Shown in pieces: positions 22,994 to 31,154 of a stretch of 64,000 bases of DNA (position 1 is the stretch's first letter; each line of letters begins with the position of its first letter). The notes below the pieces were generated by a model that was not told where the DNA came from, made no database searches, and was given only the letters and a program-made list of their open reading frames with translations. Source of the stretch: Cyanodermella asteris (lineage: Eukaryota > Ascomycota > Lecanoromycetes > Ostropales > Stictidaceae); the NCBI GenBank assembly GCA_900618795.1, contig UYJD01000001.1:3009654-3073653 (forward strand). The letters run 5' to 3'. A program made the translations under genes and the position numbers.

Positions 22994-24679
22994 ATGCTAG
23001 AATCCACCCCCGTCGTTCGATTCGTACTTGGCTTGCGAGCTCAAGCTTTGTCGCTTGGAAGGCCAGATGGACATCGCACTGCATGCTTAGCGTATGGCAG
23101 CTACAGAACGGCCCAGCTTGAGCACTCAAACAAAGGCAGAACCTACCACACGTCTCTGCGTCATGGCCCGCCGGCTTCTAGCCTGCAGAGCTTCGCTCTG
23201 CGGGTAAAGACAAAACCAGGGACTGGAATCGTCGCTAGTACTACAGTATGGCCAACGCATGGCCGGCGATCCCAGTTGAATGTTGCGCAAACAAGATGCT
23301 ACGCGCAATCTTCCGAGACGGACGCACAGTTCGGAGAGATGACAGAGGAGCAATATCGGAAATCAAAAGAGCGGTTCCAGAAACTGAATGCAAAGTCTAT
23401 ACACCAGATATTCGGACCTGGAATGGATGTCAAGCGAGGCAATCAGCTCCTTAATACCGTCCAGAAACAACGGGTGACGGGCACGCTCGACATGAACATA
23501 TCAGGGCCAAGCGTTACCAAAGCTACCATCTCAAAGGCACTCGCATGGCTTCGGGATAAATACCCGCTCGACGAGGACGCCGCCATAATGGCACGGCTAG
23601 AGCGCGAAGAGGGGGCCATCAGCGACTGGATACCTCAGCAGAGCGCGGATCCCAAGAATGTTTGGGGAGAGTCAGAACTGGATCGTGTCAGGGCCAAGAA
23701 CATTGAAGAGCACAAGAAGAGGGAAGAAGCCGAGAAGGCCGAAGCAGAGGCCGAAGCAAAGCGGTTGGAGAAAGAAGGAGGTGGGAAATCTGGAACCCTG
23801 ACGACCAACCGCGTACGCAGCTTCAAAGAGCTGTCTCGCCCCCGAGAAACGAGAGCTTGGGTAGAGAAATACAGGGCGAAGGCGAAGCTTTCGGAGGACG
23901 ATGCGCCCCCTACGCCGCAGCCAGCTCGTCTGTTGCTATTAGGTGGGCTCTTTACAGGAGCCGTGGTAGTTTTGTGCGTTGCGGTCGCTGCCGAATACGA
24001 ACCACCGCCAAGGTCGGCACGAATGTTCCCAGAGATACCTCCAGCTGCAGCCACGATAGGCGGACTGATTGCTGTCAACGCCGTATTTTGGCTCGCGTGG
24101 AAGTTGCCATTCATGTGGAGGATGATGAATCTCGACATGCTGATGATCCCGGCAACTTTCCATCCGATTTCGTTGTTGGGCAACGTGTTCAGCCATCAGC
24201 ACTTCTACCATCTGGCGCTAAACATGACTTGCCTGTGGTTCATTGGCACGAACCTGCATGATGAGATCGGTCGCGGCAGATTCCTGGCCATCTACGTCGC
24301 AAGTGGCGTGCTCGGCTCATACGCCTCGCTCCTGAGATTTGTGCTCATGAAGAACTACACCTTTACGACTCTCGGCGCCAGTGGAGCGCTCTTTGGAGTC
24401 ATTGGAGCGTTCTGCACTTTGTACCCAGACAGGCTCATCAGCATTGCATTCTTTCCCGAGGAGTGGAAGAGGTGGTTCTGCATTCGAGCTGACTGGTGTT
24501 TCTTTTTCCTATTCGCCATGGAGCTCGCAAACATTGTTCGACGATCTTTCAGCGTCGATCATGTCGCACATTTTGGAGGCCTGTTAGGCGGAGCATTTGG
24601 TGCTGAAGCACTCCGTCGTCAGGCTCGCGCAAAGAGGAAACGTTTCATTGAGCCCGGTCCGACGCCGCGCGTGTCATGA
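22994..24679 (+). CDS. Mitochondrial rhomboid serine protease (Pcp1/Rbd1-like)
   Basis: One open exon of 561 residues from the first in-frame ATG. The start is uncertain: the frame is open to 22922 but without an ATG. The N-terminus is Arg/Ser-rich, as expected for a mitochondrial presequence. Residues of about 120-310 contain a Glu/Lys-rich predicted coiled coil. The rhomboid core follows with FSHQHFYHLALNMTCLWFIG, the catalytic serine in TLGASGALFG (about residue 463) and the catalytic histidine in DHVAHFGGLLGG (about residue 525). A Pcp1-type protease cleaves Mgm1/OPA1 and Ccp1 in the mitochondrial inner membrane. It lies 500 bp from the peptide-precursor gene, but a mitochondrial protease is not expected to process that product. 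Confidence 0.88.
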   Translation: MLESTPVVRFVLGLRAQALSLGRPDGHRTACLAYGSYRTAQLEHSNKGRTYHTSLRHGPPASSLQSFALRVKTKPGTGIVASTTVWPTHGRRSQLNVAQTRCYAQSSETDAQFGEMTEEQYRKSKERFQKLNAKSIHQIFGPGMDVKRGNQLLNTVQKQRVTGTLDMNISGPSVTKATISKALAWLRDKYPLDEDAAIMARLEREEGAISDWIPQQSADPKNVWGESELDRVRAKNIEEHKKREEAEKAEAEAEAKRLEKEGGGKSGTLTTNRVRSFKELSRPRETRAWVEKYRAKAKLSEDDAPPTPQPARLLLLGGLFTGAVVVLCVAVAAEYEPPPRSARMFPEIPPAAATIGGLIAVNAVFWLAWKLPFMWRMMNLDMLMIPATFHPISLLGNVFSHQHFYHLALNMTCLWFIGTNLHDEIGRGRFLAIYVASGVLGSYASLLRFVLMKNYTFTTLGASGALFGVIGAFCTLYPDRLISIAFFPEEWKRWFCIRADWCFFFLFAMELANIVRRSFSVDHVAHFGGLLGGAFGAEALRRQARAKRKRFIEPGPTPRVS

Positions 24680-25186
24680 GCGGATCTTGAAGTTGCATTG
24701 TATTCTTGTACGATACAATCTTCGTTCAACAGCATTTATTAAGCATGGAGTTGGTGGATTGGGCGATTGTGAGCACGTACTGGTGACACGAGACGGTATT
24801 GGTGGATAGAGGTAGTCTGTAGGTTACAAGTAAACGGAACCCTAGCTTTTAGCAATACAGCAACACCACTTTACAACACCACCTTCGCGCCTGTCTGTGT
24901 GTATTCGAATCGCACTCGGGCTCCTCGTGCCGCGTACGAGGTCTTGAAGCTGCAAACCAAATTCTGTAGAGCAACCGAGCACACCAGAGTAACAAGCTCA
25001 TTAATTTCACAGCACGGGACAGGAAAATAAGCTCACGACAGAAAATGTCATTTCTTGGAATCTATCTTCAATGGCGCAATCGAGGATCATGCTCAGCCAA
25101 GAGCCGATCATACACGTCTATCGTAGTGAAGCCACGCAGGCGAATGGGTGTCGACGAGGTCACGCCGGAAGTCGTGCTTAGCAGAC
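24680..25186. other. Convergent 3' flanks
   Basis: This holds the 3' ends of the rhomboid gene (+) and of the peptide-precursor gene (-). I see no coding signal. Confidence 0.5.
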
Positions 25187-26038
25187 TTAACCGCCAACGT
25201 TGTAGCAGCCTAGCAAGATACCAGTATTGAATCAGAAACGACTCCGGGCATGTACGGAGACTCACCATAGATGCTGCAGACACAGAAACCGGAACAGCCA
25301 CCGTCAATGAATTGGCGCTTGTGAACGTCGGCCGTGGTAGCATCGACAGTCTTGTTGGGGGCACCGGCAATCTTCTTGGAGCCGACGTTGTAGCAACCTT
25401 GAAAACTGATCAGTTTTTGTTTCGAGACGAAGCAAGGGACGAAGCTGGGATCACCGTAAATGCTGCAAACGCAGAAACCAGAGCAACCGCCGTCGATGAA
25501 CTGACGCTTGGCGACGGCAGTAGGCGCGGCGGTGGTGACATTGGCGGCCTTGTCGTTGATGTTGTAGCAGCCTGTGGACTCGTTAGTCTCTGAGCGGAGA
25601 GTACTGGTTGAGCTTGGAACAGACCATAGATGCTGCAAACACAGAAACCGGAGCAGCCGCCATCACTGAACTGGCGTTTGGCAAGGGCGGACTCATCAGC
25701 TGAGGCCTGAGCGGCAAGCTCGGCGCTCAAAGCGAGGACGTTGTCATCGGAGCGCTTGTCGCTGACGTTGTAACATCCTTTGTTATTGTCAGCATGTTGT
25801 CTAAGGATGCGAGGGCTGAGGTGCAAACCAACCGTAAATGCTGCAAACACAGAAGCCGGAGCAGCCACCATCAATGAACTGGCGGGCCTCAATCTCGGAA
25901 CCGCTGGACTTGGCGACCTCGTAAGGGGCAGCGAAGGTGGCAACGACCAGGCTGAAAGCCGCGAAGAGAGAGGCTTGAAGGGGTCAGTAATCTTTGTCAA
26001 GGAGTCGAGGAGACTATTTGCTCACAGAAAGCAACCAT
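25187..26038 (-). CDS. Secreted Kex2-processed repeat precursor with four Cys-rich peptide units
   Basis: Six exons (26038-26026, 25973-25833, 25777-25625, 25571-25455, 25397-25266, 25209-25187) join in frame to 192 residues. Residues 1-20 (MVAFSSLFAAFSLVVATFAA) are a signal peptide. A short pro-region ends EIEAR at 35. Four units follow: QFIDGGCSGFCVCSIYG|CYNV at 36-56, the same with Ser for Ile at 87-107, and again with Ile at 126-146 and 170-190, the last followed only by GG and the stop. Units 2-4 each follow Lys-Arg, the Kex2 site. Each unit has four cysteines (C-x3-C-x-C-x4-C). Each intron (53-57 bp) interrupts the unit's last Gly codon in phase 1. Linkers are Ala/Asp/Thr-rich, two with N-x-T sequons. 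Predicted product: secreted peptides of about 21-24 residues. Family unknown; function (toxin, antimicrobial, effector, signal or RiPP core) cannot be told from sequence. No UstY-like oxidase is seen nearby. Confidence 0.85.
25195..25881 (-). repeat. Four intron-split repeats encoding the mature peptide cores
   Basis: The first 16 residues of each unit (Q to Tyr) are encoded at 25881-25834, 25673-25626, 25503-25456 and 25314-25267. Each is followed by one base of the Gly codon, an intron, and then the (G)CYN part in the next exon. Units 1 and 4 differ at seven third positions with no amino acid change. Units 1 and 3 also differ only synonymously. Unit 2 has the single replacement Ile to Ser. 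The introns share only splice signals. Confidence 0.9.
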
Positions 26039-26192
26039 GGTGTCGGCTGCAAACTTAGTTGGGAAAAGGAATAATCACTGAAGAGAAGACACAGGCAGGT
26101 CTTTGGAAGTAGTAAAGAGGGTCCTGAAGACTTATGATCGAAGCGGATGGAGAGGAGAAAGAAAGTCCAAGTTCAGGGAGAGAGTGCGAAAC

Positions 26193-26198
26193 TTTATA
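26193..26198 (-). promoter_or_regulatory. TATA box candidate of the peptide-precursor gene
   Basis: TATAAA on the minus strand lies about 155 bases upstream of the precursor's start codon, the only good TATA match in that interval. The distance leaves room for a leader of about 100 bases. Based on position and sequence only. Confidence 0.5.
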
Positions 26199-26762
26199 AC
26201 CGCGTTCGACAACGGGGCGTGCTGTGAATTGAGCATGACTCCTTCCTTGGGTTGACAAATTGCTACTCATATCTGAGGTTTGAGGTGGTCCGTGAGCATG
26301 ATTGCGTGCGCTACCCTCAGCCCCGGCAGTCATATTTGAAATCAAAATGAAATGAGGTTGTCAATTGGAAAGTGGTTGAGCACATTTGGAATGTAAAGTG
26401 CATGATTCTGCACACGCAGGCAGATCAAGCCATGTGCTCGCACTGGTCAGGAAAAGAGAAGCAATGGCAACCAGGATGGGACAGTCATGGTCCGTGAGTA
26501 AGTCCGTTCGAAGCTCATGATATAACTCATGCCCCGCTGCTAACATGTGCTGAAGACGAATTGGGGGCGCTACAGTCCGATCCCTAGAGCACTAGGATGT
26601 TACTGCGGTCAATTCCACGGCCTCTTGCCAGTGCATATCTGTGATGCATCAAGGTGAGAGTCGACTTGGCTCCGAGTGAAGATGCATCGCCACCTAGTTT
26701 GGAATCCCGGAGCAGCTGAGTGCTGTGGTGCTTCCGTACGTTTTCCTTGATTCACGATTCCC
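26199..26762. other. Spacer upstream of the precursor gene
   Basis: No coding signal. It holds the upstream promoter of the peptide precursor and the 3' flank of the C2H2 zinc-finger gene, which is on the same strand. Confidence 0.45.
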
Positions 26763-27497
26763 TTAGACGAAGCCAATCAAGCGTTGTCCCGTGAGGATAC
26801 CACCGACACTTCTCTGAACTGCCCCAAACTTCACGAAGCGGCAGCTTTCGCTCTCCAGATGGTTGAATAGCATGGCCAGTCCGGCAAACTCCTTAGCACA
26901 CTTATGGTTGGGACAATGATACAATTTGCGAGCGTGGACTGGCGACTCGAGGTGTTGACGGAGACTCTGTGAGCTACGGTAGCTGCGGTGGCAGATGAAG
27001 CACTCAAAGCCAGAGCCATTCCAGGCATTCCTCAAATCCCAGCCGACGACAGTCGGAGTCGAATCGTCGTCGTGCCAGCCGATTTGCTTTTGGGTGATGA
27101 AGCCGTTGGGATCGATGCCTCGAACCAGGCGATGCAGAGCTTCTCGGTTCATGTTCGGGGCGCGGGGACAGGATCCGGTCTCCAAATGGTGCGAGACGCC
27201 GCTTGTGGTGGCGAAGCCGCGTTTGCAAAAGGGGCACCCGATGTTGGTACCTTGATGGATGCTAGACTTCAGGTGCTGTCGATTGTGGGCATTCGGTATC
27301 TCGAGTGATGGCCGTGCATAGATCGAATAACTTACCTGATCGAGACTGTTTCCATTCATGAAATTACGATCACATGGCTCGCAATAAGTGCGGAAGTGTT
27401 TGAGAGCTTTCATATGTTGGAAACGAGCATAGTAGCTGTTGAAGACTTTGACACATGTCTCGCACTCGAGGTCATCACCAAAAGCATCGAAGCCCAT
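26763..27497 (-). CDS. C2H2-type multi-zinc-finger protein
   Basis: Exons 27497-27336 and 27275-26763 give 224 residues. Five finger-like units are visible in order: CETCVKVFNSYYARFQHMKA, CEPCDRNFMNGNSLDQ|HLKSSIH (completed by splicing), CPFCKRGFATTSGVSHHLET, CFICHRSYRSSQSLRQHLES and CPNHKCAKEFAGLAMLFNHL. The last and the third end in Cys rather than a second His. The 60 bp intron (GTAAGT...CGACAG) is a multiple of three with no stop, so the unspliced frame is also open, but only splicing restores the second finger. This pattern (QHLxSPxH, HLESxSC) recurs in a fungus-specific group of uncharacterised proteins. DNA or RNA binding is likely; the target is unknown. It is the nearest upstream neighbour of the peptide-precursor gene. 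Confidence 0.85.
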   Translation of the reverse strand: MGFDAFGDDLECETCVKVFNSYYARFQHMKALKHFRTYCEPCDRNFMNGNSLDQVSYSIYARPSLEIPNAHNRQHLKSSIHQGTNIGCPFCKRGFATTSGVSHHLETGSCPRAPNMNREALHRLVRGIDPNGFITQKQIGWHDDDSTPTVVGWDLRNAWNGSGFECFICHRSYRSSQSLRQHLESPVHARKLYHCPNHKCAKEFAGLAMLFNHLESESCRFVKFGAVQRSVGGILTGQRLIGFV

Positions 27498-28219
27498 GTT
27501 GAATGCAGAGGAGAGAATGATCCCGCTGATAGAGAGAGGAAGAAGACGACGAGGCTACTGGCAAAGAGAGGAGTCGTTTACTGGCAGACGAACCGGGGAG
27601 TGGTTTGTTCAGCAAACATTTAGGTGACTGCCGCTCGCACGGACCTCAGGAAAGGGCGAACGACAGGGAGAACCGTTGCCAGATCAGTCAAAGCACGGAA
27701 GCTTAGAGCTGGTGAGCTCCAACAGGCTGGCTCAGGGCCTCATTCGGATCAGGGAGAATTCTAAATGGGTACAGACATGGAAGCCAAGATTCGAGGCTCG
27801 GTCACGTGAATTTCTGACCTCAGTGATAACCTTTAAACTATACAGGTAAACAGCATACGTGAGCACAAGAGCAAATTACACCAGCACTATGGAGAAGTTT
27901 GCTCGCCTCTCATCGTAGTCTTTCCGCGTTGTTGAGTCTGTACGTGCGATTGGCATTTACGGGTGAGCACAGGACTTAGCGCCGCGATTGCGGGCTCCAC
28001 CGGGTTTTCCCAGATAACGTAACGCCGCGTGAGCCATGATAATGTACTTACACGAGTTTGGGCTTCGGAAGCGCATGCGGACTGTACCAGCAGATCTTTG
28101 GCAATCAATCAACACCTGGGGTGGACCTTGTATTGAATTTATGCTAATCAGCATGTACGCAAAGGATATCAGATCAGGAATCCTTCCTGTGGTTTTCCTT
28201 GACGCACGATAACACCGCT
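27498..28219. other. Spacer with no gene seen
   Basis: Upstream of the zinc-finger gene and downstream of the cupin-like gene. Short overlapping frames only. Confidence 0.45.
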
Positions 28220-28864
28220 TTACAATTCCAAGTGCTCTTCCGCCAGGATATTCGCCTTAGCCTCAGAACCTTCGTGCCATGAGCAGGGCCCTGCATGCAA
28301 CACCACATGCTCCGGAATCTCAGAGACCTTGATCGTGACCGCAATAGTCTCAACATCGGTCGGATACGCTATGCCGTGTCCATTGTTGCTGACGTTGGCT
28401 GTGTCTGCAGTGAAAATAATGCTGCTAGTGCCCATGCCTCCCCGAATCCAGGCTGTGTTCAAGTTTGGTTCTCCCGCAGTGCTGATGCGTGCGGTTCCAG
28501 ACAGCCAAACTATGTATCTGATAGCAACGTTAGACGAAGATTGTTTCATTGGTTATAATGGAACTTACTGCAAAGCCGGAGCCCATTCAAAGTACTCATC
28601 GGCGTTTGGCGGAACCGAAACGAGAGATGTGTTGGCGCTTCCGAATTGCAGGACCGAAGCTCCTGCCGCAAGGTCGTTTCGTTGCGCGCGGACAAACGGA
28701 TTTTCGATGCGCCAACACTCCAAGGCAGATTGCTGATTCGCGGCCGAGATTGCAGTGATGGAGAGCTTGCTGGAGACGTCATTGGCCAAACGTTCTGAAG
28801 CGATCTTCCCGATGGTAGACAAGCCGAGCACGTTGACGGCCCACTCTTTGAGATTGGTAAACAT
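28220..28864 (-). CDS. Small cupin-like fungal protein
   Basis: Exons 28864-28569 and 28517-28220 join in frame to 197 residues with a 51 bp intron (GTAAGT...ATCAG). The second half, FEWAPALQ|YIVWLSGTARIS, then WIRGGMGTSSIIFTADTANV, GHGIAYPTDVETIAVTIKV and EIPEHVVLHAGPC, has the beta-strand pattern and wording of a family of small fungal proteins with an RmlC-like cupin fold. Metal-binding His/Glu motifs of enzymatic cupins are not evident. The N-terminus lacks a clear signal peptide, unlike many relatives. Function unknown. The family assignment comes from remembered pattern similarity and is moderate; the gene model itself is solid. Confidence 0.65.
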
Positions 28865-29466
28865 TTTCGATGGAATATGATTTTGGTGATCGAAGTGGAT
28901 AGATTGTCAGGGTGAGAATGGGATTGATTGAGGGACAGTATTTTCATTCTTCTTGTTCCACGCGCGGATTTCGCGACGTGTCAGATTGTGAGCTTGCTAT
29001 CACGTGACATGGTTCCTGTTCGAGAGTCCTCATGCAGGCGCGCTCAGACCTGGTGATTGAGCATGCGGCAAGCTTTCCCTTCGCGTCTGTTCAACGTAGA
29101 GGGCTCCAGTGCGGGTCTGTAGGGATTTTCTCACCCACGTGGCCCTGCCATCGGCGTCTGGGCTGATAGAAATGCGTGTGATGTCCGTTCGAACTTTTCG
29201 GCGTCAGCGACTGCTGTGGCTGCAATCCGCCGTGCTTGTGAAAATTCTGTAGACGGCGTCGCGGCTCTTTGTCCTTGAGCGTCATATCCCGGCGAACTCA
29301 ACTGGCGAGTGTCCACCTCGCGGTATTTGGGAGCAATAGCTGTTCCAGGTCGGAGTTTCCAGCTTGCTTAGGTTGGATCCCACCATAGAGATGGCCGTCT
29401 CGACCAGAGCGTGCGCTCATGAATGACACATCTCACAGCATACTCCAAGTCTCCAACTCTTGTTCC
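28865..29466. other. Spacer with no gene seen
   Basis: Upstream of the cupin-like gene and downstream of LSM8. No coding signal. Confidence 0.45.
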
Positions 29467-29812
29467 TCAGGCATTCTTCGTCCCACGTATCACATCGCCC
29501 CGAACTTTGCTCCAGTCGATGCTCTTATCCAAATCTTCATCCACCAAACCCGCAATGGCCACATTCTCTCCACGGATCAGATACAAGCCATGTTCCGTTT
29601 CCGAGCTCGGTTCAGGGTCGTCTGCAGGTCGTATGATGCGCTCGATCGTATCGGACAGAACCAGGTTTGTGACCTGATCGCAGGACAGGAGTGTTCCAAG
29701 CAGAATGCGACCGTCAGTCGTGACAATTGAAACGCGCTCTAGGAACAAGTCAGTGGGCTGGGCGTATATATGCAAGGGTGGACTGACTGTTCACGTATGC
29801 CTGGAGGGACAT
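29467..29812 (-). CDS. LSM8: U6 snRNA-associated Sm-like protein Lsm8
   Basis: A 25 bp first exon (29812-29788; MSLQAYVN) and a second exon (29738-29467) give 98 residues, the usual Lsm8 size. The Sm1 motif is KRVSIVTTDGRILLGTLLSC ... NLVLSDTIERI, and the Sm2 motif is LYLIRGENVAIAGLVDED. The latter, with the Leu-Val-Asp-Glu ending, separates Lsm8 from Lsm1. Lsm8 nucleates the nuclear Lsm2-8 ring that binds the U-rich 3' end of U6 snRNA and supports splicing. The 49 bp intron uses GTCAGT and CCTAG. The C-terminal tail SIDWSKVRGDVIRGTKN is conserved in fungal Lsm8. Confidence 0.93.
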
Positions 29813-31154
29813 GGCTGGTAGCGAGCGTCGAGGGAATGTTTGCGTGCGGGCAAGTTTGCGACGCGTGGAAAGTTGGTGATGCTAAAGACGCAGCCGGTGC
29901 CGCGGTGCAACTCTTGCCTCCAGGACGTGCAAGACGGAGTTTCTATGCGCGGCACCACTAGACATTCGCGAGGCGGGAGGATATCAAATTCTGCAGGTTT
30001 TGAGACAGCTTCGAGAGCTCAGTGCGTCGAGGGGGGAGACGGCGCCTACACTTTCCATCCGTCGCGGTCGCCTGTCGGCTGGGCGAGTATCTCGGCAAAA
30101 GCCGTACGCGAGGTCTCCAACCAAAGCACATCGATCTGCTGGACCAAATCACACATTTCTATGTACAGAATTGATAGACTTGCATCTCACTGTACCGCCA
30201 TATAGTTTTCAACGATAAAGGCTCGAAGATTGGATGGACCCCCCAGCCTCGCTGCCACGGTCGAAGGCAGCCTGGCATCACTTCGTAGCAGTCAGTTCTG
30301 CAAGGCTTTTTCTCGGGCAGGTCTACAATATTGCCATCGTCCTGTTTGGGAACAATAAGCGGGAGTCAATCCTTTGCATGTCGCTCTGGACCCTTTTCTT
30401 CAAGTTTCTATCTGTCTGGTTTCTCGAACGGCTCTTTTGAGTACCAAGTATAGATCAGACTGTAAAGACCAATCGGAACCCAGCGATCAAAGATGTACGT
30501 ACGCAGCTTTGCACCGATACAGTGTCTTCGGGCGACATCTTCTCCAAAAGGGTCCTGCCCGCCTGGACGATCGTGTTTGAGCTGTCCATCAACCAGGACA
30601 AGCACGAGGCTGAGGGCCCTTGACCATCGCCCATATTTCCACTTCAGGTTTAGCCCCTGTCTGCTGCGCACGCAACGGCCACAGGAAGCTCCCGCCGCGT
30701 GGGGCCAAAAGCTTCTTCACCACGTTGTACGTCACTTGAGCTGATGTGTCAGAAGCTTGGTAGATCTGACACCCTGGTTGCATAGGTCGATTGAGACACA
30801 AGTGTCGGGCGCCTCTTACTCCATTCTGAATAGTCTGCTGTAGCAAGGCTGCCGTTGTGTTCTACAAAGCGTTGTGCCGCAGATGGCATTGCCCTGAACC
30901 GGTGCCTGCTATCCTCTGATGGTGTCTCGCCGCGAACCCGTATACGTATATATCTCTTCAGCGTCCCTCCATTTCGTCTCATCTCAATCACCTTATTTTC
31001 GGAATTTCTTGAACACCGTGCAAATTGCTTTCATTCTGTTTGACACCCTGAAGCTTTGACATCGCAAGTTGGCGAGAAAGCCTTGTTCCACATAGATTTC
31101 TGCTATATTTCTACCTTCACTCCCTTGATAGGTGGCGACCTACCGCTTAGCAAT
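29813..31154. other. 1.3 kb spacer with no gene seen
   Basis: It contains the LSM8 promoter side and the upstream region of the next plus-strand gene. Pyrimidine-rich sequence near 30950-31050 may be the latter's leader. The downstream frame stays open from 31056 but its first family-like ATG is at 31155. Confidence 0.45.

Noticed and set aside
25068-25638. Treating the two overlapping minus-strand repeat frames as separate intronless genes
   Set aside because: Each runs through introns with canonical donors and acceptors. Only splicing joins SIYG to CYN in every unit and links to the signal peptide.
25187-26038. Reading the repeat precursor as an alpha-type mating pheromone gene
   Set aside because: Secretion signal and Lys-Arg spacing fit, but filamentous ascomycete alpha-pheromones are about 9-13 residues with two Cys and a W-C...C(W) pattern. 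The units here have about 21-24 residues and four Cys, and the linkers lack clear Ste13-type X-Ala/X-Pro runs.
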